A DNA stretch of 64,000 nucleotides. Origin: Flavobacteriales bacterium (GTDB lineage Bacteria > Bacteroidota > Bacteroidia > Flavobacteriales_F > PHOS-HE28). The position numbers were made by a program, and so were the translations under genes. Shown in pieces: positions 1 to 8,882 of the stretch. The notes under the pieces were generated by a model. It was not told where the DNA came from and ran no database searches. It saw only the letters and a program-made list of their open reading frames with translations. The stretch covers positions 2,294,001 through 2,358,000 of the forward strand of contig JADJOI010000003.1 in the NCBI GenBank assembly GCA_016713875.1. The letters run 5' to 3'. How positions within the stretch are numbered: the stretch's first letter is position 1; each line of letters opens with the position of its first letter.

Positions 1-3000
1 CGTGAGCCCGCTGTTGCCCGTCACCTCGCACCGGATGCCGCGCGGGGCGTCGTTGAAGCGGAAGAGCCGCTGCGGACGGTCGTAGATCATCTGCGGGAAA
101 CCGTCCTCCTTGAACTGGAAGAAGTGGGCCTGGCCCCAGCCCCGCCGGTCGGTGATGTGCTGGAACGAGGACTCCCGCCAGTCATAGGAGCCGTCACCAG
201 TGCTGTCCGGCGTACAGCGCCAGAAGAACACCAGACTGTCCTGCTGGGTGTTGAGCCCGAAGATCTGCTGGGGCGTCCAGCTGACCACCCCGCCCGGCGC
301 GTTGATCACGACCTCCTCGAACGCCGGACTGTCGTAGGTGTCCACCGTGTCGATCTGGAGCCGGTAGGCACGCATGGGCGCGAAGGGGTCGCCGGTGCTG
401 GCCTTCAGCACGGGGTTCGCATCGGGGATGATGGCGAACTTGAACGGCTCCACGGGGAAGATCTCGCCGCTGGTGATCAGCAAGGAGGCCTGCACTGTGT
501 TGTTGCCCAGGTCATCAACCTCATCGATCAGGTCCTGATCGATGTCCACGCGGATGTTCAAGGCGTTGAGCCCCTGCCCGCCCTCGTTCGCAAGCACCGG
601 CAGCCTGAAGCGCACCGTGCTCCTGAGGGTGTCCGCTGAAACGGGGGCGATCATCGGCTGAAGCACCTGGTTCTCCTCCACCAACCTGCGCTCCAGCACC
701 ACGTTGGTGGTGGCCCCGATGCCCTTGCCCAGGTTGGTCACGATCACATCCACGGTGAAGGTGTCCAGGTCGGCGGTCACGGGATCGGGCGAGATCAGCA
801 CATCAGGCTCGCTCACCGAGAGATCGGGCAGGTCGAACGAATGCAGGACAAGGGTGGGATCCCCGTGCAGGGTGAAGGTGTGGGTGTTGTTCACGTTCAG
901 GTACCCGCTCCCTTGCAGTTGCTGTTTCGCAGCGTAGCGCATGTGCTCCCCGATGCCGGCGCCGTGGTTCACCTTGCTGAAGCTCCGGTACCACTCCAGC
1001 GTGTAGAAATAAAGCAGATTGCTCAGGCCGATGTCCACCGAGGCCATGAAGGCGATGGCGCCCGCATTGGGCACCAGCACGTTCTTCTCACTGGCGCTTT
1101 CGGAAGGGGCCAGGTGCACATTGCCCGCATAGCACGAGTTGCCGATGATGGCCGGGTACTTGCCCCCCCAGTTGTAGTTCACCGGGTTGTCGATGGTGAT
1201 ATCGAATCCACCCCCCGAGGCGTGCGCGAAGAAGGTCATCAGGGTCACGCCTTCATCCTCGATCAGGTGCTTCACGCTGTCGGCGGAGGCCTGCCCATAG
1301 ACGCCCGGTGTGTTCTTGTTGAACTGGGTGACCTTGCCGATGAAGTTGGTGTCCTCGGCGAGAAGCTCATATTGATGCAGGTAACTGTCGAACGCGTCAA
1401 ACTCCGAGTCTGCGAAGCCGCCGCGGAAGTGGAGGATGTTCTTCATCCAGGGCTCGGGTTCGTCCCAGCTCTCGAACTGCTCCACCTTGGCCCGGTACAG
1501 GTCCACATCGGCCGGTGTGCGCGCCGCCAGGCGGCCCACCGGGATCACCATATCCGCGGGATCGCCGTTCAGGCCGAGGGTGAAGCACATGTCGCTGGGC
1601 GGGAAGCCGAGCGTGGGCACCAGGCAGGAGGGGTATACCGACGGATCGTCGCGGTGCCCGTTGAGGCCGTTGATGGAGGGCGCCAGCACGGACTTGCCCA
1701 CCAGGAACAGCGCCCGTGGGTCGGTGTCCCATTGGTCGAGCGTGAACTTGGCGAAGCGGCGGATGGCCAGGGGATGCTTGGGCACACCGCCCCCGAACTG
1801 GTCGTACAGCTCATCCACGTCCACCACCACCGCGTTGTAGGGGTTGGTCGGGCTGGTGGCCCGGGTCATGGCGTACTGCTCCGCGGCGGTGCGCAACGAG
1901 GCGTGGGTGATGATGAGCATGGCCGAGTCCTGCTGGGCCTGCACGAGGTCCGTGAACTGGCCGGTGGCCGTCACGGGGCGCAGGCCCGTAGGCGCCGTGA
2001 TCTGCTCCTGGCGGTACATGAAGACCCGCGTCTCCGTGGCGTTGGGCGCGAGCGGGATCAGGGCCTGCCAGAAACCGAAGCCGTCCTGCACCACCTGCAC
2101 ACGGCGAAGGGTATCGCCGTAGGCGTACACCACAGGGGTTCCCCAAAAGCCGATGAAGCGCAGGAAGGCCAGGGTGTCCGTGGTGCCGTTGTGCGGGACT
2201 CGCACGTCGGCGATCGGCTCCCCGCCGAAGTTCATCGCGCGGGGGTAGCGGAGCTTGATGTAGGCGATGTTCTGCCGGTCCTGGTAATTGGCCCCGGCGC
2301 AGGCCTGCAGGTCGTACACCGCACGTGTCTGGATGTTCGTGGCCCAGGTGTCCAGGGCGCCAGTGGGCAGGTCGAAGCCCAGGCGCCGATACTGGTAGGC
2401 GCGGTAGGTGGTGTCCAGGGCCTGCACCAGGTTGGCGCCGTAGTACACCCGCAGGTGGTGGTCGTCGCAGGCCCCGTTGCTCGGGCTGTTCGCGCCGGCC
2501 ACGGCCATGTCGATGCGCGAAGGCGGTGCGTCGGGCTGCTGGTAGGGGTTCTGCGAGGGCACCTGGAAAAGGAGGGTGCCATCGGCCCCGTAGGTCTCCA
2601 TCGGCCAGCTTCGGAAATAGCCCTCCCCTTCCACCATGAAGGAGGACGAGGCCCCGAACAGGCCCCGGTCACCGAGGTAATAGGCAAGCCCGAACTGCGA
2701 CAGGGTCTCGCGCCAGACCCACGGCCGCGGCGTATGCGGCGTGTAGTCGGTGTTGGTGTAGGGCTTCACGCGCCGGGGAGCGGTGGTGCCCACCGTCCAC
2801 GTGATGTAATACCGGATGCTGTCGTTGTAAAGGCTGTGGAAGGGGTTGCTCTGTGTCCCAGGCACCTCGTACAACGCCCCGTCCATCCAGCCATCGTTGC
2901 GCATGGCCTGCAGCTCGATGTGGTCGGCCGTGTTCAGCACGCCATCGGCCTCGCCTTCGATGAAGATGGGCACCTCCTGCTCACGCCCGAAGACCTGGAT

Positions 3001-3195
3001 GGTGCGCGGATCCACCGTACCCACGGGAAATCCCGCGTTGGCCAGGGCGGCGCTGTCGATGCGGTAGATGCCGTCGGCCGCGACGGTGAAGCGCCAGTAG
3101 GGCCGGGACGGGTCGATCCACTCGTTGCCGTAGGGCTGGGCACTGACCACCGAAGCGGCCAGCACCGCGAGAAGGACCGATCCCGTTCGCCTCAT
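1..3195 (-). CDS. porU2: Type IX secretion sortase, PorU2-type (C25 peptidase), 3' end outside window
   Basis: Partial gene of 1065 visible codons, still open at the window edge, so the C-terminus is missing. The protein starts with a short signal peptide (cut after about residue 20, VVSAQ) followed by GNEWID, typical of PorU2-like sortases. The gingipain-type catalytic pair is visible: His658 in FFAHASGGGFD and Cys688 in NSCYAGNVH. C25 sortases of this type remove the C-terminal sorting domain of T9SS cargo at the outer membrane and attach the cargo to the cell surface. The start overlaps the stop of the upstream barrel gene in an ATGA junction, so the two are translationally coupled. PorU2 rather than classical PorU is inferred from the N-terminus and the pairing. 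Both proteins would serve the T9SS cargo genes at 30-38 kb. Confidence 0.85.
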   Translation of the reverse strand, partial: MRRTGSVLLAVLAASVVSAQPYGNEWIDPSRPYWRFTVAADGIYRIDSAALANAGFPVGTVDPRTIQVFGREQEVPIFIEGEADGVLNTADHIELQAMRNDGWMDGALYEVPGTQSNPFHSLYNDSIRYYITWTVGTTAPRRVKPYTNTDYTPHTPRPWVWRETLSQFGLAYYLGDRGLFGASSSFMVEGEGYFRSWPMETYGADGTLLFQVPSQNPYQQPDAPPSRIDMAVAGANSPSNGACDDHHLRVYYGANLVQALDTTYRAYQYRRLGFDLPTGALDTWATNIQTRAVYDLQACAGANYQDRQNIAYIKLRYPRAMNFGGEPIADVRVPHNGTTDTLAFLRFIGFWGTPVVYAYGDTLRRVQVVQDGFGFWQALIPLAPNATETRVFMYRQEQITAPTGLRPVTATGQFTDLVQAQQDSAMLIITHASLRTAAEQYAMTRATSPTNPYNAVVVDVDELYDQFGGGVPKHPLAIRRFAKFTLDQWDTDPRALFLVGKSVLAPSINGLNGHRDDPSVYPSCLVPTLGFPPSDMCFTLGLNGDPADMVIPVGRLAARTPADVDLYRAKVEQFESWDEPEPWMKNILHFRGGFADSEFDAFDSYLHQYELLAEDTNFIGKVTQFNKNTPGVYGQASADSVKHLIEDEGVTLMTFFAHASGGGFDITIDNPVNYNWGGKYPAIIGNSCYAGNVHLAPSESASEKNVLVPNAGAIAFMASVDIGLSNLLYFYTLEWYRSFSKVNHGAGIGEHMRYAAKQQLQGSGYLNVNNTHTFTLHGDPTLVLHSFDLPDLSVSEPDVLISPDPVTADLDTFTVDVIVTNLGKGIGATTNVVLERRLVEENQVLQPMIAPVSADTLRSTVRFRLPVLANEGGQGLNALNIRVDIDQDLIDEVDDLGNNTVQASLLITSGEIFPVEPFKFAIIPDANPVLKASTGDPFAPMRAYRLQIDTVDTYDSPAFEEVVINAPGGVVSWTPQQIFGLNTQQDSLVFFWRCTPDSTGDGSYDWRESSFQHITDRRGWGQAHFFQFKEDGFPQMIYDRPQRLFRFNDAPRGIRCEVTGNSGLT

Positions 3196-4295
3196 GAGCC
3201 GCTTCGTTTGAAGATGTCGAACCGCAGGCTGAAGACGTTGCTGTACAACGCGATGGAGTTGTCGCCGATGTCGGTGAGGGCGTAGTCGACCGCGATGCCG
3301 CGGATCTTGAGCCCGGCGCCGATGTTGGGCTGGAAGTTCAAGCGGCGGGTGTCGGTGATGTCGGTGACGTATTGGAAGTTGTTGACGCCGGCACGGACGA
3401 AGACCACACCGGCATAGCCCACCTCCAGACCGAAGCGCGGGTCGGCGCTCCAGGTGCCCGTGCTGATCAAGGTGTTGCGCTGGCCGTCGAAGGTGTTCTC
3501 CAGGTTGAGCTCGGTGATGAGGCCGACCTTGTTGCCGAAGCGGAACTCACGCGCGGCGCCCAGGGTCAGCCGGGGCAGGGTGACCTCGGTGCTGTTCTGC
3601 GGCAGGTCGTTGTCGGTGAGCTGGAAGGTCTCGATGGTCTGTGGGTCCAACGAATAGCTCCACGCGTTGTAGGTGCCGGTGATGTCGCGGGCCACGGCAG
3701 CGAAGCGCCACTTGTCCTTCTCGTACTGGGCGGCCAGGTCGAGGCCGAAGCCCCAGGCGTTGGCGAACTCGCCCACGCGCCGGTAGATCACCTTCACGTT
3801 GCCGCCCACCACCAGACCGGGGATGCGCATGCGACGGGCATAGCTGATCAGCAAGGCGTGGTCCGCCGCGGTGAAGGTGCTGATGCGGTCGTAGTCCACG
3901 TTGCCGTCGTTGTCGATGAGGGCGGTGGTGTTGGGGATGTCGTCCACCCCGAAGCGCACGAAGGTGACCCCCAGGGTGCTGGCCGTGTCCAGCGGCTTGG
4001 CCACGCCCACGAAGTCGTACTTGGCGATGCCGGCGAAGTACTCGCTGTGCATGGCGCCGATCTGCAGATCGCCGCGCACGCGCATCAGGCCGGCGGGGTT
4101 CCAGTAACCGGCGGTGACGTCGTTGGCGGAGGCCACGAAGCTGTAGCCCATGCCGAGAGCGCGGGCGCCCACGCCGATGGCGAGGAACTCGTTGCTGTAC
4201 TTGGGGGCGTCCTGGGCCATCAGGCCCGGGGCGGTGGCGCAGGTGATCAAGGCCGCCGCGATGCCGCGCAAGCCGGTGCTGCTCAAGGTCCTCAT
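3192..4295 (-). CDS. porV: PorV/PorQ family outer-membrane beta-barrel of T9SS
   Basis: 367-residue protein with a signal peptide (residues 1-28, cleavage near GLMAQ) and the N-terminal motif KYSNEFLAIGVGARALGMG, characteristic of the PorV/PorQ FadL-like barrel family. Repeated amphipathic strands ending in aromatic residues fill the rest, and the chain ends in a short basic tail. PorV proteins form the shuttle that receives cargo from the T9SS translocon and hands it to the sortase. The gene directly precedes and overlaps the PorU2 gene by four bases, as in many Bacteroidota. PorV and PorQ cannot be firmly separated by eye, so the symbol is provisional. I see no clear TAnnTTTG box upstream. 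Confidence 0.82.
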   Translation of the reverse strand: MRTLSSTGLRGIAAALITCATAPGLMAQDAPKYSNEFLAIGVGARALGMGYSFVASANDVTAGYWNPAGLMRVRGDLQIGAMHSEYFAGIAKYDFVGVAKPLDTASTLGVTFVRFGVDDIPNTTALIDNDGNVDYDRISTFTAADHALLISYARRMRIPGLVVGGNVKVIYRRVGEFANAWGFGLDLAAQYEKDKWRFAAVARDITGTYNAWSYSLDPQTIETFQLTDNDLPQNSTEVTLPRLTLGAAREFRFGNKVGLITELNLENTFDGQRNTLISTGTWSADPRFGLEVGYAGVVFVRAGVNNFQYVTDITDTRRLNFQPNIGAGLKIRGIAVDYALTDIGDNSIALYSNVFSLRFDIFKRSGS

Positions 4296-4407
4296 CCGTT
4301 GGGTGGTTGACGCAGCTTAGAACAGAAGGTGGCCTGCTTTATTGCCCCGAAATTATCCCAATTTCGGCCCGGGACGGTGCCTTCCGGGACCGCCCGCCCG
4401 AACCTCC

Positions 4408-5205
4408 ATGGCACGGCTGCCGCGGCTTCCCGACCTGCTCACGACCGCGAACCTAGCCTGTGGCGTGGCGTCCATCCTGCTGGCCTCCCAAGGAGAGCTA
4501 ACAGCGGCGTGTTGGCTGGTGTTCGTTGCGGCCGTGTTCGATGTGTTCGATGGCCCGGCGGCCCGGGCCCTGGGCGGGGGCTCGCCGCTGGGCGCCCAGC
4601 TGGACAGCCTGGCGGACCTGGTGAGCTTCGGGGTGGCACCGGCGTTCGCGTTGTTCACGACCGCATCGGTCCTTTCGGATCCGGGAAGCGTGAACATGGT
4701 CCATCCCCGTCTCTCAACTCTACTTGCATCGGTGGATGGCTCGCCCTGGCCGCTGTTCGCCACCGCCATCGTGCTGGTCATCGCCTCGTGCTGGCGCCTG
4801 GCCAAGTTCAACTTGGACACCCGTCAGACGAGTGGCTTCCTCGGGCTCCCCACGCCATCGAACGGGCTTTTCTGGGTCTCGATGACACTCGGATCGACCG
4901 GTGCCGCGGTGCATCCGGGTCCCGGCCACGACCAGCTCATCGCGACCGCCCGTTCGCTGCTCAGCAGTCCGTTCGCCCTGCTGGCGGTGGCGCTCGTGCT
5001 TTCCGGCCTCATGCTCTCCGAGCTCCCCCTCCCCTCTCTGAAGTTCAAGCACTTCCGCTGGCGGGGCAACGAGGTGGTCTACCTGTTGGGGGGCATCGGG
5101 GCGGTGTTGGCGGTGCTGTACGGCATCCTGGCCGTGCCGCTGCTCCTGGTGCTGTACCTCCTCAGCCCGGTGTGGGGGCGGCTGTTCGCCAAGGTGGGGC
5201 AGTGA
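4408..5205 (+). CDS. pssA: CDP-diacylglycerol--serine O-phosphatidyltransferase
   Basis: 265-residue membrane protein that makes phosphatidylserine from CDP-diacylglycerol and serine, the first step towards phosphatidylethanolamine. The CDP-alcohol phosphatidyltransferase signature D-x2-DG-x2-AR-x8-G-x3-D-x3-D is complete, from Asp45 (DVFDGPAAR) to Asp70. Several hydrophobic helices follow. The start ATG at 4408 was chosen because the protein then begins MARLPRLPDLLTTANL as in relatives. The same frame is open back to an ATG at 4342, but those 22 residues look like non-coding sequence. It reads divergently from the PorV gene. Confidence 0.9.
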   Translation: MARLPRLPDLLTTANLACGVASILLASQGELTAACWLVFVAAVFDVFDGPAARALGGGSPLGAQLDSLADLVSFGVAPAFALFTTASVLSDPGSVNMVHPRLSTLLASVDGSPWPLFATAIVLVIASCWRLAKFNLDTRQTSGFLGLPTPSNGLFWVSMTLGSTGAAVHPGPGHDQLIATARSLLSSPFALLAVALVLSGLMLSELPLPSLKFKHFRWRGNEVVYLLGGIGAVLAVLYGILAVPLLLVLYLLSPVWGRLFAKVGQ

Positions 5206-5237
5206 ACGATGTGGACGGGCATGGTCGCACCCCATTG

Positions 5238-5256
5238 GTCGGCCCAGTGGGTCGAC
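5238..5256. repeat. Small palindrome upstream of purS
   Basis: GTCGGCCC-AGT-GGGTCGAC, an 8-base stem with one G:T-type mismatch and a 3-base loop. A close inverted relative, GTCGACCC-ATG-GGGTCGAC, lies on the other side of purS at 5593-5611, and the shared sequence extends to GTAGCGTCGACCCA. The two palindromes bracket the gene. The function is unknown. Confidence 0.5.
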
Positions 5257-5287
5257 GCTACTGGCGCGCGGGAAACGCTGTCGTTCC

Positions 5288-5295
5288 CATCTTTG
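5288..5295 (+). promoter_or_regulatory. -7 box CATCTTTG of purS
   Basis: CATCTTTG differs from the Bacteroidota consensus TAnnTTTG only at the first base. Its last base is four bases from the purS ATG, so transcription would start at or next to the start codon. Confidence 0.5.
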
Positions 5296-5299
5296 CCCC

Positions 5300-5557
5300 A
5301 TGAAGACCTTCCGCGCCGCGATCGACGTGATGCCCCACGACAACCTGTTGGACCCGCAGGGGAAGGCCGTGAGCGGGGCGATGCCCAACCTGGGCCTGCC
5401 CGAGGTCACCGGCGTGCGCATCGGCAAGCACATCACGCTGCACGTGGAGGCCAAGGACAAGAAGGCCGCCGAGGCCAAGGTGGACGAGGCCTGCAAGAAG
5501 CTGCTGGCCAACCAGATCATGGAGAAGTACTGCTTCTCGATCGAAGAGCTGGCCTAG
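5300..5557 (+). CDS. purS: Phosphoribosylformylglycinamidine synthase subunit PurS
   Basis: 85-residue small subunit of the PurSQL FGAM synthase complex, which catalyses the fourth step of purine synthesis. It bridges the glutaminase PurQ and the synthetase PurL. The length and the motifs VMPHDNLLDPQGKAV, GLPEVTGVRIGKHI and LLANQIMEKYCF match the PurS family. purQ and purL are not adjacent. The gene stands alone between two related palindromes (5238-5256 and 5593-5611), and its -7 box sits four bases before the ATG. Confidence 0.9.
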   Translation: MKTFRAAIDVMPHDNLLDPQGKAVSGAMPNLGLPEVTGVRIGKHITLHVEAKDKKAAEAKVDEACKKLLANQIMEKYCFSIEELA

Positions 5558-5592
5558 CAGGTACCGTGAAGGGGGCCCCAGGCACCCGTAGC

Positions 5593-5611
5593 GTCGACCC
5601 ATGGGGTCGAC
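5593..5611. repeat. Small palindrome downstream of purS
   Basis: Perfect 8-base stem GTCGACCC/GGGTCGAC with loop ATG. It is an inverted relative of 5238-5256. It lies between purS and the convergent lptB and could act as a weak hairpin, but no T-run follows. Confidence 0.5.
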
Positions 5612-5657
5612 CGATCGGATCCGTCCAGGCCGGTCCGGTACACTGCGGCAGCATGCG

Positions 5658-6386
5658 CTACACCTTCCGCCGCAGCTCGAAGTTCTTCCCCAGGTAGACC
5701 TTGCGCACGGTCTCGTCGGCCGCCAGTTCCTCGGCCGTGCCCTGCTTCAGGATCTTTCCCTCGAAGAGCAGGTAGGCGCGGTCGGTGATGCTGAGGGTCT
5801 CCTGCACGTTGTGGTCGGTGATGAGCACGCCGATGTTCTTGCGCTTGAGCTTGCTGACGATGCCCTGGATGTCCTCCACCGCGATGGGGTCCACGCCGGC
5901 GAAGGGCTCGTCGAGCAGGATGAACTTGGGCTCGGTGGCCAGGGCGCGGGCGATCTCGGTGCGGCGGCGCTCCCCCCCGCTCAGCACATCGCCGCGGTTG
6001 GTGCGCACGTGCTGCAGGCTGAACTCGTTGAGCAGCTCCTCGAGCCGCCGTTCCTGCTCGGGGCGCGGCTTGCCGGTCATCTCCAGGATGGCCAGGATGT
6101 TGTCCTCCACGCTGAGCTTGCGGAACACGCTGGCCTCCTGCGGCAGGTAGCCGATGCCCAGCTGCGCGCGCTTGTACATCGGCAGGTCGGTGATGTCGTG
6201 GTCCTCCAGCCGGATGCGGCCGCTGTTGGGCTTGATGAGGCCCGTGATCATGTAGAAGGTGGTGGTCTTGCCCGCCCCGTTGGGCCCCAGCAGCCCCACG
6301 ATCTCGCCCTGGGCGACCTGCACGCTGACGCCGCCCACCACGGTGCGCCGCTTGTAGCGTTTCACAAGGTCGTCGGCACGCAGCAT
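5658..6386 (-). CDS. lptB: LPS export ABC transporter ATP-binding protein
   Basis: 242-residue ATPase of the LptBFGC complex that extracts lipopolysaccharide from the inner membrane. Walker A GPNGAGKT is at residues 34-41, the signature LSGGERRR and Walker B ILLDEPFAGVDP follow, and GYLPQEASVFRKLSVEDNI is the typical LptB Q-loop region. The start at 6386 gives MLRADDLVKRYKRR, the usual LptB N-terminus. The 25 codons open upstream overlap the previous gene and are not family-like. The ATG shares one base with the stop of the DUF5686 gene (TGATG), so the genes are coupled. Confidence 0.93.
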   Translation of the reverse strand: MLRADDLVKRYKRRTVVGGVSVQVAQGEIVGLLGPNGAGKTTTFYMITGLIKPNSGRIRLEDHDITDLPMYKRAQLGIGYLPQEASVFRKLSVEDNILAILEMTGKPRPEQERRLEELLNEFSLQHVRTNRGDVLSGGERRRTEIARALATEPKFILLDEPFAGVDPIAVEDIQGIVSKLKRKNIGVLITDHNVQETLSITDRAYLLFEGKILKQGTAEELAADETVRKVYLGKNFELRRKV

Positions 6387-8881
6387 CAGAAGTCGAAGCG
6401 GAACTTCAAACGTATGGCGAAGAGCCCGATGTTGGGGTGGTCCTGGTAGGTGAGGCGCCACACGCCGTCGATGCGGATCACGTTCAGGATGTTCTCGATG
6501 CCGGCGCTGGCCTCCACGAAGGGGCCGTCGTACAGGCTGTACATGCCGGGCAGCAGCAGCATCTCCTCGCTGTGCTTTCCGTCGAGGTCGCCGATCACGG
6601 CCTTGCCGGACACCACTTCGCGCAGCTTGAGCTTGCGCAGCAGCGGCACCTTGTTCAGGAAGAAGCCCTCGAAGTGGTGCTCCAGCTTCAGGCTCACGTA
6701 CCGGTCGCTGATGAACTCGAAGAAGTTCATCGTGTTGAAGGCGTCATCGTAGTAGTAGAAGGTCTCGTTGCCCGTGTGCAGGATGAGCAGCGGATAGGGG
6801 AGTGTGCCCCAGATGCGTCCGCCTTCAAGCCGGTAGCGGGACCAGCCGATGGCCCCCAGCTGCACCCGCTGGTCGATGCGGGCGATGGTCTTGTAGTACT
6901 CGTATTCGCTGCCGAAGACCCCGGGGATGCCGACCGCTCCGTAGAACTCGACGATGGGCTTGAAGGTGCCGAGGCTCACCCGGCGGAAATCGCCGCTCAC
7001 GTATTTCTCGCCCCAGGCGAAGCGGGTGTTGAGGGCCACCTCGAGGCTGGTGATGCTGGGCACCTCGGTGAGGGCGAAGCCGTCGTCGAAGGAAGGCCGG
7101 AGGTAGCGCAGGTCGCCGCGGGGGAAGAGGTTGCGGTGCCGGATGGTGAGCTGGTGGTTGAGGCCGGTGAAGGGTTCCAGCTCATAGAAGAAGCGCAGCT
7201 CGTCGACCAGGGTCAGCTTGTTGGCGGGGTTGCGGCGGAAGGTGCTGCTGAGCACGTTGTCCGAGCGGAAGGCGCTCTGGCTTTGGCCCAGCTGCTCGAT
7301 GTCGTGGCGCAGGTACAGGCCGGTGAGCTGGCGCGGCTGTTTGGTGATGAAGGTCTGGCCGCCCACCATGCCCTTCAACGAGCGGTCCAGCAGGCCGTAG
7401 GCGGCGTAGCCCTCCAGCTCGGTGCGGCGGCTCCAGTCGTTGCTGGTGCGCAGGCCCGCGCGCAGGCGGGTGCCCTCCACCTCGTTGAAGCTGTAGATCG
7501 TGTAATACGGTCCGTACTCGAGCGGGCCGACCGGGTAGTAGCCCGTGACGAGCATGTTCACGAGGTCCACGAAGGTGCGGAAGCGCGGGATGGTCTGGAT
7601 GGTGTCCACCATCTCGTAGATGGTGCTCTCCCTTTCGTTCAGCGGTTCGTGGCGGCGCCCCTCCCAGTAGTCGGGCGCGCGGGACGCGCTGTCGGCTTGC
7701 ATGCGCACCAGTTCGGCCCCGTCGTAGAAGGCCGGGTCGGCCGGTTCGTTGATGCTGAAATCGCGGTAGGTGGCGGTGCGGCGGCCATAGAAGCCCTTGG
7801 TGCGGCGGCGGAAGATGCTCAGGTCCACCACGAGCGCGTCGCGGGTGAGCATCCACACCTCGTTCTTCACGGGCTCGTACTGCTGCTCCACCCAGAAGCC
7901 CTGCACGAAGTTGAGGTTGATGGCCTCCGGGAATCCGGCCTGGATGCGCTTCACCGCATAGGCCGTGTCCGCGATCCACATCTCCCCATCGAAGGCGAGC
8001 TCGCTCTTGCGCTTGGGATGGAACTCGAGCCGGTAGCACCAGTTGGTGCCCACCCAGGCGCTGTCCGTGAGGTAGTAATCGTAGAAGAGCCGTCCCCCGT
8101 CGGCGATGGGGCTGATGAAGTTCTTTCCGAAGAGCACCAGGAAGTTCTCGTAGATGTTGACGTTCTGGTACATGTCGCCCATCAGCTGCGAGATGCTCTG
8201 GTTCTGGATGCCGCTCTGCTTGGTGGCGCGGATCACCTCGCGTTTGGCACGGGGCTGCTGGCGGTAGTGCACATCACTGATCGACTCGCTGATGAAGATG
8301 GGCAGGTAGGGCTTGGCGGCCGAGCTGTCCATGTTGTCGAACACGAAGCGGAACGGCTTCCACAGCTTGTTCTCCACGAACCTCCGGGTAAGGTTGTTGA
8401 CGTCGAACTCCACCTTGTTGTAGGTCTCGTGGCTGTAGTAGGCGAGCTTCTCGCGGTTGTTGGCGGGCTTGTTGGCCACCACGCGGTCCAGGATCTCGAA
8501 GGCGGGATTGCGCTCCTGGCGACGGATGGTCACCTCCTGCAGCTCGGCCGTACCGGAGGCCAGGGCGAAGTCGATGCGCTGGTCCCTGTCGCGGCGCACA
8601 CCCCGGGTCTGTGCGGCGTAGCCCAGCATGCTGGCGCGGAGCGAGTCGGTGGCGTAATACGTATCGAGGGCATAGCGCCCGTCCATGTCCGTGGTGGTGG
8701 CCACGCGGCTGTTGACGAAGCCCACGTTGACGAAGGGCAGCGGCTCGTCGGTGCGGGCATCGGTGACCGTGCCGGAGACGCGGGTGGTCTGGGCGGCGGC
8801 CACGGCGGTCCAGAGCAGCAGAAGGACGACCACGGCCCGGTGGGACCGGCGCAGGTCGTGACGGAGCGCCTTCACCGGCAT
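6386..8881 (-). CDS. DUF5686 / carboxypeptidase-regulatory-like outer-membrane protein
   Basis: 831-residue exported protein. A basic N-terminus and hydrophobic stretch (about 1-31, VAAAQ) form a signal peptide. Residues about 33-115 form a CarboxypepD_reg-like beta-sandwich (VSGTVTDARTDEPLPFVNV, then DMDGRYAL). The remainder matches the DUF5686 layout (AFEILDRVVANKPANNREKLAYYSHETYNKVE), ending in a C-terminal barrel whose last residues are LKFRFDF, a barrel-like terminal strand. Such proteins are outer-membrane components of unknown function, common only in Bacteroidota. The gene lies one base after tatC and is coupled to lptB, so an envelope role is likely. Confidence 0.82.
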   Translation of the reverse strand: MPVKALRHDLRRSHRAVVVLLLLWTAVAAAQTTRVSGTVTDARTDEPLPFVNVGFVNSRVATTTDMDGRYALDTYYATDSLRASMLGYAAQTRGVRRDRDQRIDFALASGTAELQEVTIRRQERNPAFEILDRVVANKPANNREKLAYYSHETYNKVEFDVNNLTRRFVENKLWKPFRFVFDNMDSSAAKPYLPIFISESISDVHYRQQPRAKREVIRATKQSGIQNQSISQLMGDMYQNVNIYENFLVLFGKNFISPIADGGRLFYDYYLTDSAWVGTNWCYRLEFHPKRKSELAFDGEMWIADTAYAVKRIQAGFPEAINLNFVQGFWVEQQYEPVKNEVWMLTRDALVVDLSIFRRRTKGFYGRRTATYRDFSINEPADPAFYDGAELVRMQADSASRAPDYWEGRRHEPLNERESTIYEMVDTIQTIPRFRTFVDLVNMLVTGYYPVGPLEYGPYYTIYSFNEVEGTRLRAGLRTSNDWSRRTELEGYAAYGLLDRSLKGMVGGQTFITKQPRQLTGLYLRHDIEQLGQSQSAFRSDNVLSSTFRRNPANKLTLVDELRFFYELEPFTGLNHQLTIRHRNLFPRGDLRYLRPSFDDGFALTEVPSITSLEVALNTRFAWGEKYVSGDFRRVSLGTFKPIVEFYGAVGIPGVFGSEYEYYKTIARIDQRVQLGAIGWSRYRLEGGRIWGTLPYPLLILHTGNETFYYYDDAFNTMNFFEFISDRYVSLKLEHHFEGFFLNKVPLLRKLKLREVVSGKAVIGDLDGKHSEEMLLLPGMYSLYDGPFVEASAGIENILNVIRIDGVWRLTYQDHPNIGLFAIRLKFRFDF

Positions 8882-8882
8882 C

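Noticed and set aside
841..3285. Plus-strand open frame of 814 codons
   Set aside because: It lies opposite the PorU2 gene, whose minus-strand frame has a signal peptide and catalytic His/Cys motifs. The plus frame is an Ala/Val/His/Gly-rich artefact of high GC content.
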